Part shown: positions 17,528-30,200 of the stretch, one piece after another
Numbering within the stretch: position 1 is the first letter of the stretch
Layout of the letters: each line of letters opens with the position of its first letter
DNA from: a virus
Virus record (IMG/VR): IMGVR_UViG_3300009180_002772
Coordinates: 1 to 51,334 of that record
DNA: 51,334 bases
Reading direction: 5' to 3' (one strand)
The notes under the pieces: generated by a model
The model's database searches: none
The model's input: the letters and a program-made list of their open reading frames with translations, nothing else
What the model was told of the DNA's origin: nothing
Program-made: the position numbers and the translations under genes

Positions 17528-18223
17528 TTAATTTAACTTCCTAATTTTTTCTAATAATATTTCTCTAAAATCACCTGTTCTTTGAACATTATTTATATAA
17601 TGAGATTGATTATGAACCAAATGATTATACCTTAATCCGTGAACAATATGAATATACTTATCTGACATTAGCCAATTGTAATTTTGAAATAAGCTATCAC
17701 TTGTTACGGGGTCTGTTGTAGCATCCCAAACATCACAATAAGCATTTTTGTTTACAAAATAATTCATACAATTTAAACAAGTTTCAAACATTGGCTTATC
17801 TATGTATTCTTTTAGATTGTCTTTGCTGATTATTAAATCCGAGTATTCTGTATAATTAAATGTTGGCTTTGCCCAATCAGGAGCTAAAATCATATCTTTT
17901 GCCCATTCTTGTTCAAAAATTTTATCAAGGTACGATGTATCTATTTGATTATCAGAGTCTAATATAATGCAATAGTCGGTGGGGGATAAGCTAATGGATA
18001 CATATTTATTAGCATAACAATCTCTATTAGTCAAATTTCTATATAACTTAACTTTAGATAATTTATCACACTCCTCCTTTAATTTGTTATAAATATGCAT
18101 TTCGCTTGCGTCATCTACGATAATAATAGCTTCTACCCTATCATCATTATAAACATCTTTAAAACTATTTAATGTCATTTCTACTCTATTCCAAGTAGGT
18201 ATGCAGATTGATAATGTTCTCAT
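17528..18223 (-). CDS. Glycosyltransferase family 2 (GT-A fold)
   Basis: A 231-residue protein starting MRTLSICIPTWNR, the classic first strand of GT2 enzymes. VDDAS follows at 36-40 and the DxD-type metal motif LDSDN at 88-92. Residues further on (PMFETCLNCMNYFVNK, about 143-158) would line the acceptor side. No membrane segments are present, so it is a soluble enzyme rather than a polysaccharide synthase. It overlaps the GT25 gene upstream by four bases (18220-18223). Substrate unknown. Confidence 0.85.
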   Translation of the reverse strand: MRTLSICIPTWNRVEMTLNSFKDVYNDDRVEAIIIVDDASEMHIYNKLKEECDKLSKVKLYRNLTNRDCYANKYVSISLSPTDYCIILDSDNQIDTSYLDKIFEQEWAKDMILAPDWAKPTFNYTEYSDLIISKDNLKEYIDKPMFETCLNCMNYFVNKNAYCDVWDATTDPVTSDSLFQNYNWLMSDKYIHIVHGLRYNHLVHNQSHYINNVQRTGDFREILLEKIRKLN

Positions 18224-18846
18224 AATTGTACTTCTCCTAGTTTTTGATAATATCTATTTTCTATGAATGGTCGCCAATCTATAAATTGACCGCCTATGTC
18301 AGACATTCCCTCTTTCTGTGTGCAAAGCAACGGGTATGTTATGTAAGTTTCTTGCATAGGTTGTATTTTTTCAACAATGCAATTATCTATTGGGGCATAT
18401 AAACCCTGAATCAATATCTCTTTCATTCCCTGCAATGATAAAGCCCAAGCGTGAGTGGCAAAAGCTTTCTCTACTCGTAATATATTAGGGGATATTCTTG
18501 CTTTAAAACCACCAGTAACTTGCGCTCCTAATAATAATATATGCCAAGCTTCGGGTAGTTGTTTTACTACCATTTCCATTGTTTCATTAGGATTGCCGCA
18601 TGATTCAACAAACATTGCGTCATCTTCAAAAATCAATACCGAATCCCATTTATTTTCAACAGCCTTTTCAAATATCCCCTGCACAGTAAGGCGTAATCCT
18701 TCTGCTCCTTTTTCATGCTTAATAGCATTAATTAGTTCATATGGGATACTCCATTTATTTAGCTCTCCGGCTATGTCTAATAACCTATCAGTTCTTTCTG
18801 GTAAATTTATAACGAATATTTTCGTAAAAAAGTCAGTCCATGCCAT
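18220..18846 (-). CDS. Glycosyltransferase family 25 (LPS-type)
   Basis: A 208-residue protein with the GT25 start FVINLPERTDR (11-21), the middle helix with SVLIFEDDAMF (69-79; EDD is the metal and donor-binding motif), and a downstream block with HAWALSLQGMKEIL (about 152-165). GT25 enzymes add galactose or related sugars to LPS cores, pilins or collagen hydroxylysine. Its ATG overlaps the terminase stop by one base (TAATG at 18844-18848), so the cassette is fused directly into the packaging transcript. Confidence 0.85.
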   Translation of the reverse strand: MAWTDFFTKIFVINLPERTDRLLDIAGELNKWSIPYELINAIKHEKGAEGLRLTVQGIFEKAVENKWDSVLIFEDDAMFVESCGNPNETMEMVVKQLPEAWHILLLGAQVTGGFKARISPNILRVEKAFATHAWALSLQGMKEILIQGLYAPIDNCIVEKIQPMQETYITYPLLCTQKEGMSDIGGQFIDWRPFIENRYYQKLGEVQL

Positions 18847-20894
18847 TATGCTATTTTTGTTTGTTTAAAAAAGTCTGTAATTTTAATTCTATCTTCTGAT
18901 TTCTTGAAAATAGCTCGTTTGAAATAGTCAGCAACAAGTGTCCATCCTCCACCCATTACAAGGTCACTTACTTCGGTTTCATTCACATTGAATTTAAGAA
19001 GCCCATCGTACTTATCGTCTATCATTTCTGGGTATATCAATTTGCCTTCTTTCCCATGCGTCAAAATATATTGTTCCCATAGGTTTACCATAAGAGCTTT
19101 GTTATCAGAGTTAGGGTCAATACCATAATTTGCTTTTTCGGGCAATCTCATCAGGAAGGGTTCGCAATTGTTGTCTATAAAAAACTTACGCAAGCCGCCA
19201 TCCATTTTAGCTTCTATCAATATTTGTCCACCATAAGCAAAGCATTGCAAAACCATATCCATGTGAAATAACTCTACCATTCTAGGTCTTGCATGATATT
19301 TGCTAACGAACATCATGTTATACACAGGGTCGTTAATACCAATATCATACCTATTTAACACCAAGCTTGTGGCTTTAGAGCCTTCGCCATATTCAACAAC
19401 TGAATTCTGAAACGGGTCACATCCCATAATAAATTGAACAGGGTTTTTAGGTAAAAACAAAGACCCCCTAGTTATGTATGTTTCACCTTCTGGTCGTTTA
19501 AAGTTTTTGGCTATAGTCCATCTGCCATTCTCTTTTGTTGTAGGATGCCATTCAACATCTGTAAAAGGTTTACCATCTTTCCACATCCAATTACCATATT
19601 CTAATACTTCTTTTTCGTTTATTTTAGATATTTCATACAAATCGTTAAGTAATACGGCATCAAAATGACAATTATTATTCCGAAGCATAAACATCTCCCT
19701 TTCATCAAAGGGGTTCATTCTTATCTCTTCCTCTAATTGTACGCTTTCTAAAATCTTTCTTTTCTGCTGTAAATATTCTTTTGCGCCTAGTTTAATATCC
19801 TCTTCATTCAGGTCACCTGCGCCTACATAGTTTTCAACTAGAAATTTATATTGCTCTTCATTTGGTGACTCAATAACGCTCATCCCATACCTATCTATAA
19901 AACCCAAGTAACCATCATAAGCCGGAGAAAAGTATTTAGCAAGCCTATTAGGAGTCTTTGGATATTTAGTATGGTCTGCATTATCCCAAACAATCTTAAA
20001 TTCCTCTCCTCCCGTAGTCATCGAGTTTGATGTTGAAGGACATTCTATAAAACCCACTCTTTTAGCGCCTTTTACAAGTGTTTTACTTACGATTGATATG
20101 AATGTTGAAAATGGCGTTTCTTTTGCCCATTTTCCGCCTTCATCAAATAACCCACGACTTATTCTACCAGAGTCATAAGAGTTCAAAGAAGGCGCTCTAT
20201 AATCAATTCTAGACCTATGCCCTGTATCTGTATCAATTGTACTTCCCTTGCCGCCTTTTATCTCTACAGATTTATGGGCAAATACAAGTTCACTTACGCT
20301 GTCTTTGTTGTTTAATTGTTTTGGCTTTAAGAACACGGGCAATTGCCTATACCCAAAAGAAATCATGTTTGTAAATGCAGCCTTGGCATCTATCTGCGTT
20401 TTGCTCGTCAATCCGCAAAAGCTATTTTTATAGAAGATACACTCATAAACGATATTTGATGTCGCCTGCGATGTCGCACCTTCTCTACGTTTTTTACCTC
20501 TAACAACACCTAAACACCAAGGCGTTTTTTCCCAATGGTCTAAAAACAAAAAATAACGCCTGTCTGCATCTCTAAAATCGCCATAAATATCATCCTCTAA
20601 TTTCCACCATTGCAAATAAAAATAGTGTTTACCTGTAAGAAAAGTTGGCACTCCATTGTTATAAAACCAAAAACCTTTCTTACATCTATCCACTTCTCTT
20701 CCTGCAAAATAAGATTGTTCTAAATCCAATAATGCATTACCCTCTTTATCGTATTCTACCGATTCAAAAAATTTAGGCAATTCTCTTCTTCTCCAATACT
20801 GCTCACTAGCAATATCAGTTCCCCAATTCTCAACCTCATCAGGGACGGGAGGTAGATTAATTTCTACCCCGTATATTTTTATTTTATCAAACAT
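18846..20894 (-). CDS. terL: Terminase large subunit
   Basis: A 682-residue DNA-packaging ATPase and nuclease. The ATPase domain has a non-canonical P-loop (VVRGKKRREGATS, 130-142), followed by the Walker B segment RGLFDEGGK with Asp251-Glu252. The RNase H-like nuclease domain shows the three spaced acids: Asp493 in GCDP, Glu561 in ILIEAKM and Asp644 in EVSDLVMG. A WHP/KGRW-like linker lies in between. It docks on the portal, pumps DNA into the prohead and cuts concatemers. It starts with a one-base overlap with the small upstream gene (20892-20896). The P-loop lacks the usual GK(S/T), but the Lys/Arg-rich loop is a known variation among terminases. Confidence 0.85.
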   Translation of the reverse strand: MFDKIKIYGVEINLPPVPDEVENWGTDIASEQYWRRRELPKFFESVEYDKEGNALLDLEQSYFAGREVDRCKKGFWFYNNGVPTFLTGKHYFYLQWWKLEDDIYGDFRDADRRYFLFLDHWEKTPWCLGVVRGKKRREGATSQATSNIVYECIFYKNSFCGLTSKTQIDAKAAFTNMISFGYRQLPVFLKPKQLNNKDSVSELVFAHKSVEIKGGKGSTIDTDTGHRSRIDYRAPSLNSYDSGRISRGLFDEGGKWAKETPFSTFISIVSKTLVKGAKRVGFIECPSTSNSMTTGGEEFKIVWDNADHTKYPKTPNRLAKYFSPAYDGYLGFIDRYGMSVIESPNEEQYKFLVENYVGAGDLNEEDIKLGAKEYLQQKRKILESVQLEEEIRMNPFDEREMFMLRNNNCHFDAVLLNDLYEISKINEKEVLEYGNWMWKDGKPFTDVEWHPTTKENGRWTIAKNFKRPEGETYITRGSLFLPKNPVQFIMGCDPFQNSVVEYGEGSKATSLVLNRYDIGINDPVYNMMFVSKYHARPRMVELFHMDMVLQCFAYGGQILIEAKMDGGLRKFFIDNNCEPFLMRLPEKANYGIDPNSDNKALMVNLWEQYILTHGKEGKLIYPEMIDDKYDGLLKFNVNETEVSDLVMGGGWTLVADYFKRAIFKKSEDRIKITDFFKQTKIA

Positions 20895-21205
20895 TATTTT
20901 CTTGACTCTGCTATAGTTTCAACAAATGGTTTTTTGACTATATCTTTCTGCTCATCTCCGGTAACACCCGCCGAAATTCCTAACTCTTTTATAGCTGCGG
21001 AAATACTAGCGCTGTCATTCCAGATAACTTTTAGTCTTTCAAATGTTTTGTCTTTAGGGTCGTCAAGTAACAAATGACTTATATTGGTTTTATTCAATAA
21101 GTCAGCCATCTCATTCGCTTTCCTATTTAAAGCGTAAAATAATTTGGCTGCGCCATTTTGTTCATAAAGTGAAAGTTTGTGTTTTAGTTCTTCTAGTGTT
21201 TCCAT
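20894..21205 (-). CDS. Small helical protein directly before terL, possible small terminase subunit
   Basis: A 103-residue, mostly helical protein (LEELKHKLSLYEQNGAAKLFYALNRKAN at the front) with a possible second DNA-binding-like helix pair around 50-75. It sits immediately upstream of terL, overlapping it by one base. That position and size fit a small terminase subunit, but no recognisable TerS helix-turn-helix motif is evident, so this is inference from context. The other possibility is a small chaperone or adaptor for the giant protein encoded just upstream. Confidence 0.5.
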   Translation of the reverse strand: METLEELKHKLSLYEQNGAAKLFYALNRKANEMADLLNKTNISHLLLDDPKDKTFERLKVIWNDSASISAAIKELGISAGVTGDEQKDIVKKPFVETIAESRK

Positions 21206-21218
21206 GTTTTGTTTTTAG

Positions 21219-24200
21219 TTATTCTTCATCATCGGCGTTAAATTCAGATTTAGCTTCTTTTGTTGCGGCTGATTTTGCCTTCATAATAGCCGCTGTAATA
21301 CTTTCCGGTGTTGATTTTTTAATTGGCACATATTCGCCTATTTCCGTATCATATACACCTTCTTCATACAATTCTTTTATTTTTTCTGCAATTAATTTAT
21401 CACGCAATTTAGCAAATTCTTCGAATTCTTTTTTAGTTATTCCCTTTTTAACTGATTCGGGGTCTAATTCATCACTATTTTGCGCTCTATTTACTACCTC
21501 ATCAATAGGCTTCATTGCCTTGTCTGAATAATAACTAGAATACCCTATTCCTAAAATATTTGGCATCAGCACGGTTAATAATGATACAAAGCCATCTTCT
21601 TTTGCAGCTTCATAAGCATCGTCAGCATACATTGGATATACATGAACTATTTCCATTGGTTCAAAATCTTGACCAATAGAATTTTTACCAACAAACGCAT
21701 TTATTAAATAAGCGGTATTTGGAGCTAATTTATTTCTAAAAAAGCTTAAAGTTGACCTCCAAGCAAAAGCTCCTGCTTCACCGGCTTCAAATTTACTTTT
21801 AACGGCTCTAGCATAACCAAATTCAACCCATCTTAAAAATGTTCTAATATAAGCAGCTTGCCCTGCTGTAAAGTCATAAACTTTACCATTAAATCTAACT
21901 TGCAAGAATTCAGGGTCATCTGGGTCCATTGATACAGCACCACCCGCTGCTGCAAAAGCTAATGTTGTAGCTATTACGGTAGTTGTATATGATGCTAAAT
22001 CCTTCATTGCCATTTTTCTAACTTCTTTAGGCATCCTAACATAGTAAATCGGATTCAGAGTATTCATATTTGCAGCCATCAATCTAGCTCCATAAAATAA
22101 AGAACCCATAACTTTTTCTGCCTTTCTTGATTCTAAAATTTCAAGCATATTTCCACTACCCGTACTATTCATAACAAGTTTAGCCATCTGCTCGTATTCA
22201 TTAGGGTCGCTTTCTCTAGTTATTCCTTTTCTTAATAATTCCCTTTTGTATTTATTATACAATTCATATCGAGCGACATTTAAAGACGCATCCGCTATTC
22301 TTTGTGATGCGGTTATTAATTCCCTTAAAATAGGTATTTTAAATACAAAACTTTTAGGGAACATTTCGTTTTGCTTTTTAGGGTCAATGCTATCTAGCTC
22401 ATTGTATCTAATACCATCTTTTACTGATTCTTCAAAATCAGGTGCCTGATGTATTCCGTACATTAATCTATCGTAATTTTTCTGACTAAATACAGATTGC
22501 GCCCCCGCAAATATAAATTTCCTTGCAATACTCCATTTTAGAGGGTTCAATGTTAATTTTGCCAATTGTCTAAACCAAATAGAAGCATCTATAGCAGTTT
22601 GAACAATCCTTCTTACTCCTAATACGCTTTGAATTTTATCCCAAGCTTTCTCCCATTTGCTTAATTTATTAGTCTGGTCTTTATATCTATCTAGAGCAAT
22701 CGCTTTTTCAAGCTCCACCACCCTATCTGTCATTTTTTTGGTTTTATCGGAAACCTTATATTTTATAGTTTCCTTTTCTTCTTTATCGTAATTTTTATTT
22801 TTTAAATTGTCTTCTAATTTTTTAATTTTTCTATCTAAATATTTTTGTCTTTTTTGATTATAATCAGCATCGGTTACTCCGTCTTTACCAATGGTCGGTG
22901 ATTTTTCTTCAACACCTTGTTCTGCTAATTCTTTAACTCTATTTAATTCTTTAACTTCTTTTATCTTTTTTTCCAACTCCTGCACTCTTTTACTCTTTTC
23001 AGCCATTTGACTTTCAGATTTAGCTCTATCTTCTCCTAGTCTAGCCTTTTCTAATAAACCTAACAAATCGGCTTCTCTGCGCAACAATCTTAACCCTGCA
23101 TTTATTTCATTAGGCGTTATTTTTTTAAGATTATGTTTACCGGCAATTACATCTAATACATCTCTTTTTGTCAAGCCGTCAACTAATTCTGAAAATTCTT
23201 TATGAACTTCAGTAACAATATCATCTAATTTAGAAACACCTTCTGCAAATAAACTTTTAACATATTTATTTATATGCGGCGCTATTGCAACTAACTCATT
23301 TAATCCCGGCGCAGAAACCATTAATCCTTGCTCTCCACTTCTTAATTTTTTCAAAGCTTCTTTTGCGGCTACTAATGCTGCTTTTCTTTCTTTTACAAAT
23401 TCTTCGTGAGATTTTTTAACTTTTGCTTTGCCCTCTTTCTTTAATTCATTTTCAGCTTCTGTTTTAACTTGGTTTATAATATCATTTTCAACAGATTCTT
23501 TTAATTCTTTTTTAGCTTTTTGTACTTTTTCAAATTTAGCAGTTTCTTCTACCATCATTTTAGGAGTCAGCGGAAACCCTTTATCTTCTTGCCTAGTCAA
23601 TAAAAAGTTAGATAATGTGTTAGCCTCGTTGAGTTTCTTCATTATTTTCAAACTTTCCAATGCTTTACCGGTTTGAGATGCACTTTTTTGAAATACATCA
23701 GCAAATTCAGTAATCTTGGCTAATAACTCTTGAGAAGGATTGTTCTTCAACTCCACATCCAATGCAGCCCTGTATTCGGACATAAATGCATTTTCGTAGT
23801 TGGATAAGACATTTCCTAATTTTATCTTATCATACAAAGATTCAACACTTACACCTTTTTTAATCATTTCTTGAGCTGCTTCTCTCAACATCTCACGATT
23901 CTCAATAGGCAATCCTTTGTATGCAGGTAGTCCAAGACTTTCTCTTAATTTGCTTAATTCCGCTTTTGTTATGCGGACATAATCTACGTCTTGATTTTCT
24001 AACCCTATATTTTGAATTTCTTCTGGGATTTGCGTAGTACCTTGGGGCTGTGCGGCTTCGCCTTCTTCTCCGGTAATTCCTTCCCCTTCGATTCTTGGTT
24101 CCACTCGTCTACGTCCACCCCCTGCTTCTCCAACTTCTCCTTGTTTTGGTTGAAATACTTTCTTTGTGCTTCGCTTTTGTACGGCATCTTTTATATTTTT

Positions 24201-27200
24201 AAAGGTTGATAAATCAAAATTTGACTTTGCTATTTCAATGAAATCTTCTTCTGTAAAATCAAGTTCGTCTATTGCATTTTTATTTGATTCGTATTTTAGG
24301 TTGTCTTTTATAAATTTCTTTTTATTCCTAAAACTCTTTATTGAATTTAACTTTTCAACTGCGCCTTCTGTTCCTAATATTTCCTTAACAGCCATTTTAG
24401 AAAATTGGTCAAAAGTTAAGTTTTGGAACTCTTCTGCTGTTAAATCTTTAAATCCTGTTAAGTTCTTTATTTTAGTCCACAAAGTCTTTAGCCAATCTTG
24501 GAATGATTCTTTTTTGCTTTCTAATACAAATTGAGCGCCTTTATCACCAATAGCCATAGCTAATGCTTCGTGTTTAAAGTAAGCCTCTCTTTGCTCTTCT
24601 GTAGCTAATTTATCTGCTTGTTCTTGGTAAAATTTACTATTCTTTGCTTTTTGCAAGTATGGTGACTTTTCAACCAATTCCATACCCTTATCATACAATT
24701 TAGTATCATTGCCCTTTATCCACTCTGTCCAAATATGACCTGCTTCGTGTATTATGGTGTTAGGATTAAGTTTCTCTCCATTTAAATACATTCTATTGTC
24801 ATAAGAAAAGCCTAATATATCTTCGCCATTTTGATTAGCCATAAACATTGGCATTTGTGCTTTTGACCTAACGCCGGATTCCATGCTTGCTGTTGCTATT
24901 TTATTTGCTAAAGCTTTGTTTTTAGAAAAGAAACCATCAGGACTAAAATATCTCATATCGGATGGCAACTCAAAATTCTCTAAAGTTGTATTATTAAAAA
25001 GAAAATCACTACCTATGTAGTTTATTTTTGGTAATTCTAAAGTTGTTAAAGCATTGTTATAAAGAAGAAAATCACTTCCAACAGTTACAAGTTCCGGTAA
25101 TTTTAGAGTTTCTAAAGATTGATTGCCATAAAGAAAATCATTACTTATATCAGTAACAAGTGGCAAATTAATGTCTTTTAAAGATTCATTAAAAAATAAA
25201 AATTGATTCCCAATATATTTAATTAATGGTAAATCAATTTTAGTTAATGATTCATTATTTTTAAGAAATGCACTTCCAACTTTTTCTACTAACGGAAGAT
25301 TTATTTTTGCTAAAGATTTATTTTCATAAATAAAATCATAACCTATTTTTTTAACCGATGGTAAATCCAAGCTTGTTAAAGATTGATTATCATAAAGAAA
25401 ACCAGTTTCAATTGTTTCAACCAATGGTAAATTAATTTTTGACAAAGACTGATTGTTATATAAAAATCTATCTCCAATATATCTAACCAAAGGCAAATCA
25501 ATACTAGTTATTGATTTATTTTCAAAAAGAAATTTACTACTAATTGTTTCAACTGATGGCAATTTTATGCTTACTAAATCTTGAGCATTATATAAAAAAG
25601 AACTACTTATGTCTTTTACTAAAGGCAATTCAACACTTGCTATATATTGATTATTACCTAAAAATTTATCCCCAACGTATACAGCATTTGGCAAATTAAT
25701 ACTTTCTAACCTACGATTATCTCCAAGAAAATTAAAGTCAACGGTTTCAACTAATGGCAAATCTATGCTAGTCAAAAGACTATTTTGCATAAATCTAGGA
25801 CCAATATTTTTAACAGAAGGTAAACTTATTGTTGTTAATGATTCATTATTTTTAAGAAATTCGGAACCTATTCTTTCTAATAAAGGCAAATTAACACTTT
25901 CTAATTTAATGTTACTAAAAAGAAATTCACTTTCAACAGATTTCAATAAAGGAAAATCTATTTTTTTTAAATTTTGATGAAAATTTAAAAAACTTGAACC
26001 AATTTGTTTTATTAACGGAAGATTTACTTCTTCTATAGCTTGATTATAAAGTAAAAAAGAATTTCCTATGCTATTAACTAATGGTAAATCAATATTTTTT
26101 AAACTTTTGTTTCTAGCAAGAAAGCTATCACTTATAGACCTAATATTTGGCAAATTAACACTTTCTAAAATATCATTATCAAAAATAAAATTATACCCCA
26201 CCATTTGAACTAATGGCAAATCAATATCTTTTATAGATATATTATCGCTTAAAAAATTTGAACCTATAATTACCGCTGAAGGTAAATTAATATTTTCTAA
26301 AATTTCATTTTTACGAAGGAATTGGTCACCAATAGCACTAGCTGATGGTAAATCAATATCTTTTAAAGATTGATTATAATAAAGAAATTCATCACCAATT
26401 GTTTCGACTAATGGCAAATTAATGCTTTTTAAAGATTTATTAATGTAAAGGAAATCTTGACCAATGTATTTAACTGATGGCAAATCAATACTAGTCAGGG
26501 ATTCGTTAAAATTTAAAAATCTACCTTCTATTCTTGTAATATCACCACTTAACTTATCAAGCAATCCGTCAACAAGTTCAAGATTTAAAGAACCCTTATC
26601 TGATTGAATTTTAATGGTATTCTTGTCAAAAGAAATTTTATTAATATCAGGTATAAGTTGGTTACTGCTGTTTGTTAAAGATTTAGCTGATTTATTTTTT
26701 GAATCAATTAAATAATTATCAATTATTTTTTGTGTAGATTTATCTATTAGATTAAGAACCCCGTTATCTATATATCCATTTTTACTTATATAAATATCAT
26801 TAATCTCTCTATCATATTTAAATAATCTACCCTTGTCATCTGCTACTATATTGTCAGGAAGGCGCGCTTCTTGCCTTTTCTTTGGTACTCCTTCTATATT
26901 ATATACAGCGTCATGAAGACCGTCTACTATAGAATTTAAGTCATTACCAAATGTAGCATCTGGGTTATTTACACTATGATTATATCTATTTTTTATTGAA
27001 ATATCGCCGCCTCTTTTTCCTATTTGAACACTCATTGAAGATGTTCCATAAGGGTCTTGTCTTGATGGTCTTACATCTGATAAATTATATGACCCATCAT
27101 TGTTTTTTTGTCCTTTCCCATCTAAATAATTACGCCATAAAACAGCACCTTCCGATTCCTCTTTTAAATACTCTTGTGTTAAATCATTTGCATGCAATAC

Positions 27201-30200
27201 TGTTTCTGCCTCACTTCTTCTTAACCAAAAAACTAAATTATTATACATTCTACCCTCTACATCATTATATGTACATAACACTTCACCATTTGCAAAATCT
27301 TTTTTAAATACCAATACATCATCTGGCTTTTCGGTTCTATGAAATACATACCCCGCCTCCTTTGATAATTCTTCTGGAGTCTTTCCTTTCGCATCTGCGG
27401 TTTCAATATTCTTATCAACTGCTATTCTAAATAAACCATCTAACCTATCCGCCATCTTATCTACGATAAATGGAATATCTTCTTTTGCCGGTATTTTTAC
27501 TGTTACAAAATCAATAAATTCAGTAGGGTAATCTAATGCAAATGGGATTTTCTCTCTTACTTTTTTAGCTGCAGTTTCGCCAAGCTTTTTCTTTAAAACA
27601 TCAAATCCATTAATAACTGGTCTAGGAAGCTTTTCAACAGGAACTTGAGCTTTTGAAGCTACTGGATTACCCAAATCCATACCAAACATCCTAGCAATAT
27701 CCGCAATGCTTTCTGTGGCAATTCTTTCAAAATCCTCTAATTCTAGTTTAGCCTGCTTTTTTAATTCCTCTGCGGTTTTAATATTTTCAATCTTTATTGC
27801 CTCTCCTTTACGAATAGACTCTGATATATCATTAAAAAAGTCAACAATTTGTTTTGTTCTCTTAATACCTTCAAATGGCTTAAATGCACCATTTGTTATC
27901 TTTTCTATTATATCATTTATAATAGCAGCAATTTTTTGGAATGTACTTGTAGATAATTTAGTTTCTTGTTCAGCTAACATAGCTGTTAATTCCGCTAAAT
28001 ATTCTTCGTAAGTATCATTTTTTGCATAAGTAGCCCTATCAGCAAAATCGATTAATGTTTGATTATCACTTTCATTTAGTACAGATGCTATCTTCTCCCT
28101 AAATTCTTTAAATAATTTTGGGTTATCGCCAAATGCCTTCAACATAACTCCATGAGCTACCTCGTGCGCTAATGTCTTATTATTTGCTTTGTTCAAGTTA
28201 ATATCAATACGACCTGAATATTCACCTTTCTTTTTAGAATAACTAAAATTACCAACGCCCCCAACTACACCGTCAATTTCAGCATCTTTCATGGCTGCGT
28301 TATAACTTTCATCGCTACCATGTATTACAATATCAAAATTAGGCAACACCGACTTTAAGGTTGTTATCATTTTTTCAGCTGCATCAATAATGCTAATTTT
28401 AGCTTTATCTTCTGTCTTTGACCTTAAATCATTCATAGCAGTTTTATCTGATACGGATGCGCCTTTTTGTTGTTTTGCTTGTTCTTTTTGGAATTCTATA
28501 ACTGCGCCATCTGCCCCCAATTCAGCTGCCTTATCAAGCATAGAATTAGCATCATCAAGTATAACCGGCGCTTGAGCTGCTTTGCCAAACATCTGCTTCA
28601 TCTTATTGCCAACTCTATCTGCAATAGCGCCTAAAACCTCTGAAGGGGCAACCTCTGTTGTTGTAGTATATCTATTATAAGCATCCTCAACAATTTGTCT
28701 TAATGCTTTTGTGTTGTATCCTAATTCTTTTGCTACCTCTCTTTTAATATCATCCAATGCCGTAACTCCATCTTTTACATAATCAGCCACAATTTCTTGC
28801 ATTGCTTCTACATCTTCTGTGGTTGCTTCTCTAACAGCAAATGGAGCTTCTTCCAATCCTTCTTCTTCTAATTTTCTTCTAATCTCTTCTTCTTCAGCTT
28901 GCATCTGCTCGCTCATTCTGTCCTCATATGACTTTTGAGTATATTCTGGACTATATCTTTCTAAATAAGCTTTAGCTGCATCAAATCTTGTATTATTATT
29001 TCCAATTTCATCCATCAAAGCCTCCTTAATATCATCTATATCAATCCTTTGTTTATTTACCTCCCATAATCTATGCACTAAATCATCTAACGACTCGTTA
29101 CCGCTAACATAATCTCTAGACTTGCTTTCCTCTGATTTTGTTTTAACTTTTCTTCCGGTATTTAATGTAGCTCTAACATTAGCAGTAGTACCTGCAATTT
29201 CATCAACAGTAGCCTGACTAACTATACCACCATCCGCTAAATACCTTAACCCAATCTCCGCTCCGTCAGAAGGAGCATCCATTTCTTTTACTTTCTTATA
29301 AACATCTTTAGCTTCAGCAATTTTTTCACCTTGCGTAGATGTTTTTTTTACAGGAGCAAACCTTTCTTTAAAACTTTCTAATTTAGATTTTATTTTAGTT
29401 TTAATTTCCTCAACTTTAGTTTTAGGTTTTTCCTTTACCTCAACCGGTTTGACTTCTTCTTCAATTTTTTCTTTTACTTCAACAACTGGTTTAACCGGCT
29501 TAATTACCTGAACAGGCTTTTCAACAACCGGTTCGGTTTTAGGTTCAACTTTAGGTGCTTCTTTGCTTTTTTCTTTTAAGTTTATTTGATAAGCTATATC
29601 TTCAGCTATACTTCCCTTAAATGTTCTCTTTTTACCATCAGCTGTTTCCAAATTAACGGAAACTATATTTCCATTTTCATCTTTATTAATAGCCTTTAAT
29701 GGATTTGAATATCTGTTTATGTAAGGCTTTTCTCTTACACTTATATTGCCTTTATCGTCAATTGCAACTAAAGACTCGTCATATTTAATATCAAATTCTG
29801 ACGCTGGCTTCTCTTGTATTTCAGCCGCCTTACCTACTTCATATTTTTCTCCTGAAGCTTCATTTTTAAATACGATATTACCACCCTCTTGTAAGAAAGT
29901 TCCTTTTTCGTTTTTGTATGTACCTTTTTTATCTACAATCTCGCCTATTGTAATATCCTTTTCTACAGGCGGATTTATAGCATCTATGAAAGACGCTTCT
30001 GTACCCATTTCGTCTTCAGCAATTTCTCCTGTTTCTTTGTACTTTTTTGCTCTTTTGTATAAATCAGATAAATAGTTAGGGTCGCTATCTATTTTCTTAT
30101 TAAACTCTTCAAATGAATTAGGAAAATCAAATTCTGGATTGTTTGATTTAACACCATATAATATATCAAATTGCTCTACTCTTCTGCGTCTGTTTTCATC

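Noticed and set aside
24939-26519. 66-base tandem repeats considered as a CRISPR array
   Set aside because: The units are not identical, there are no constant repeat/variable spacer blocks, and the whole stretch is one open frame with a clear LRR consensus.
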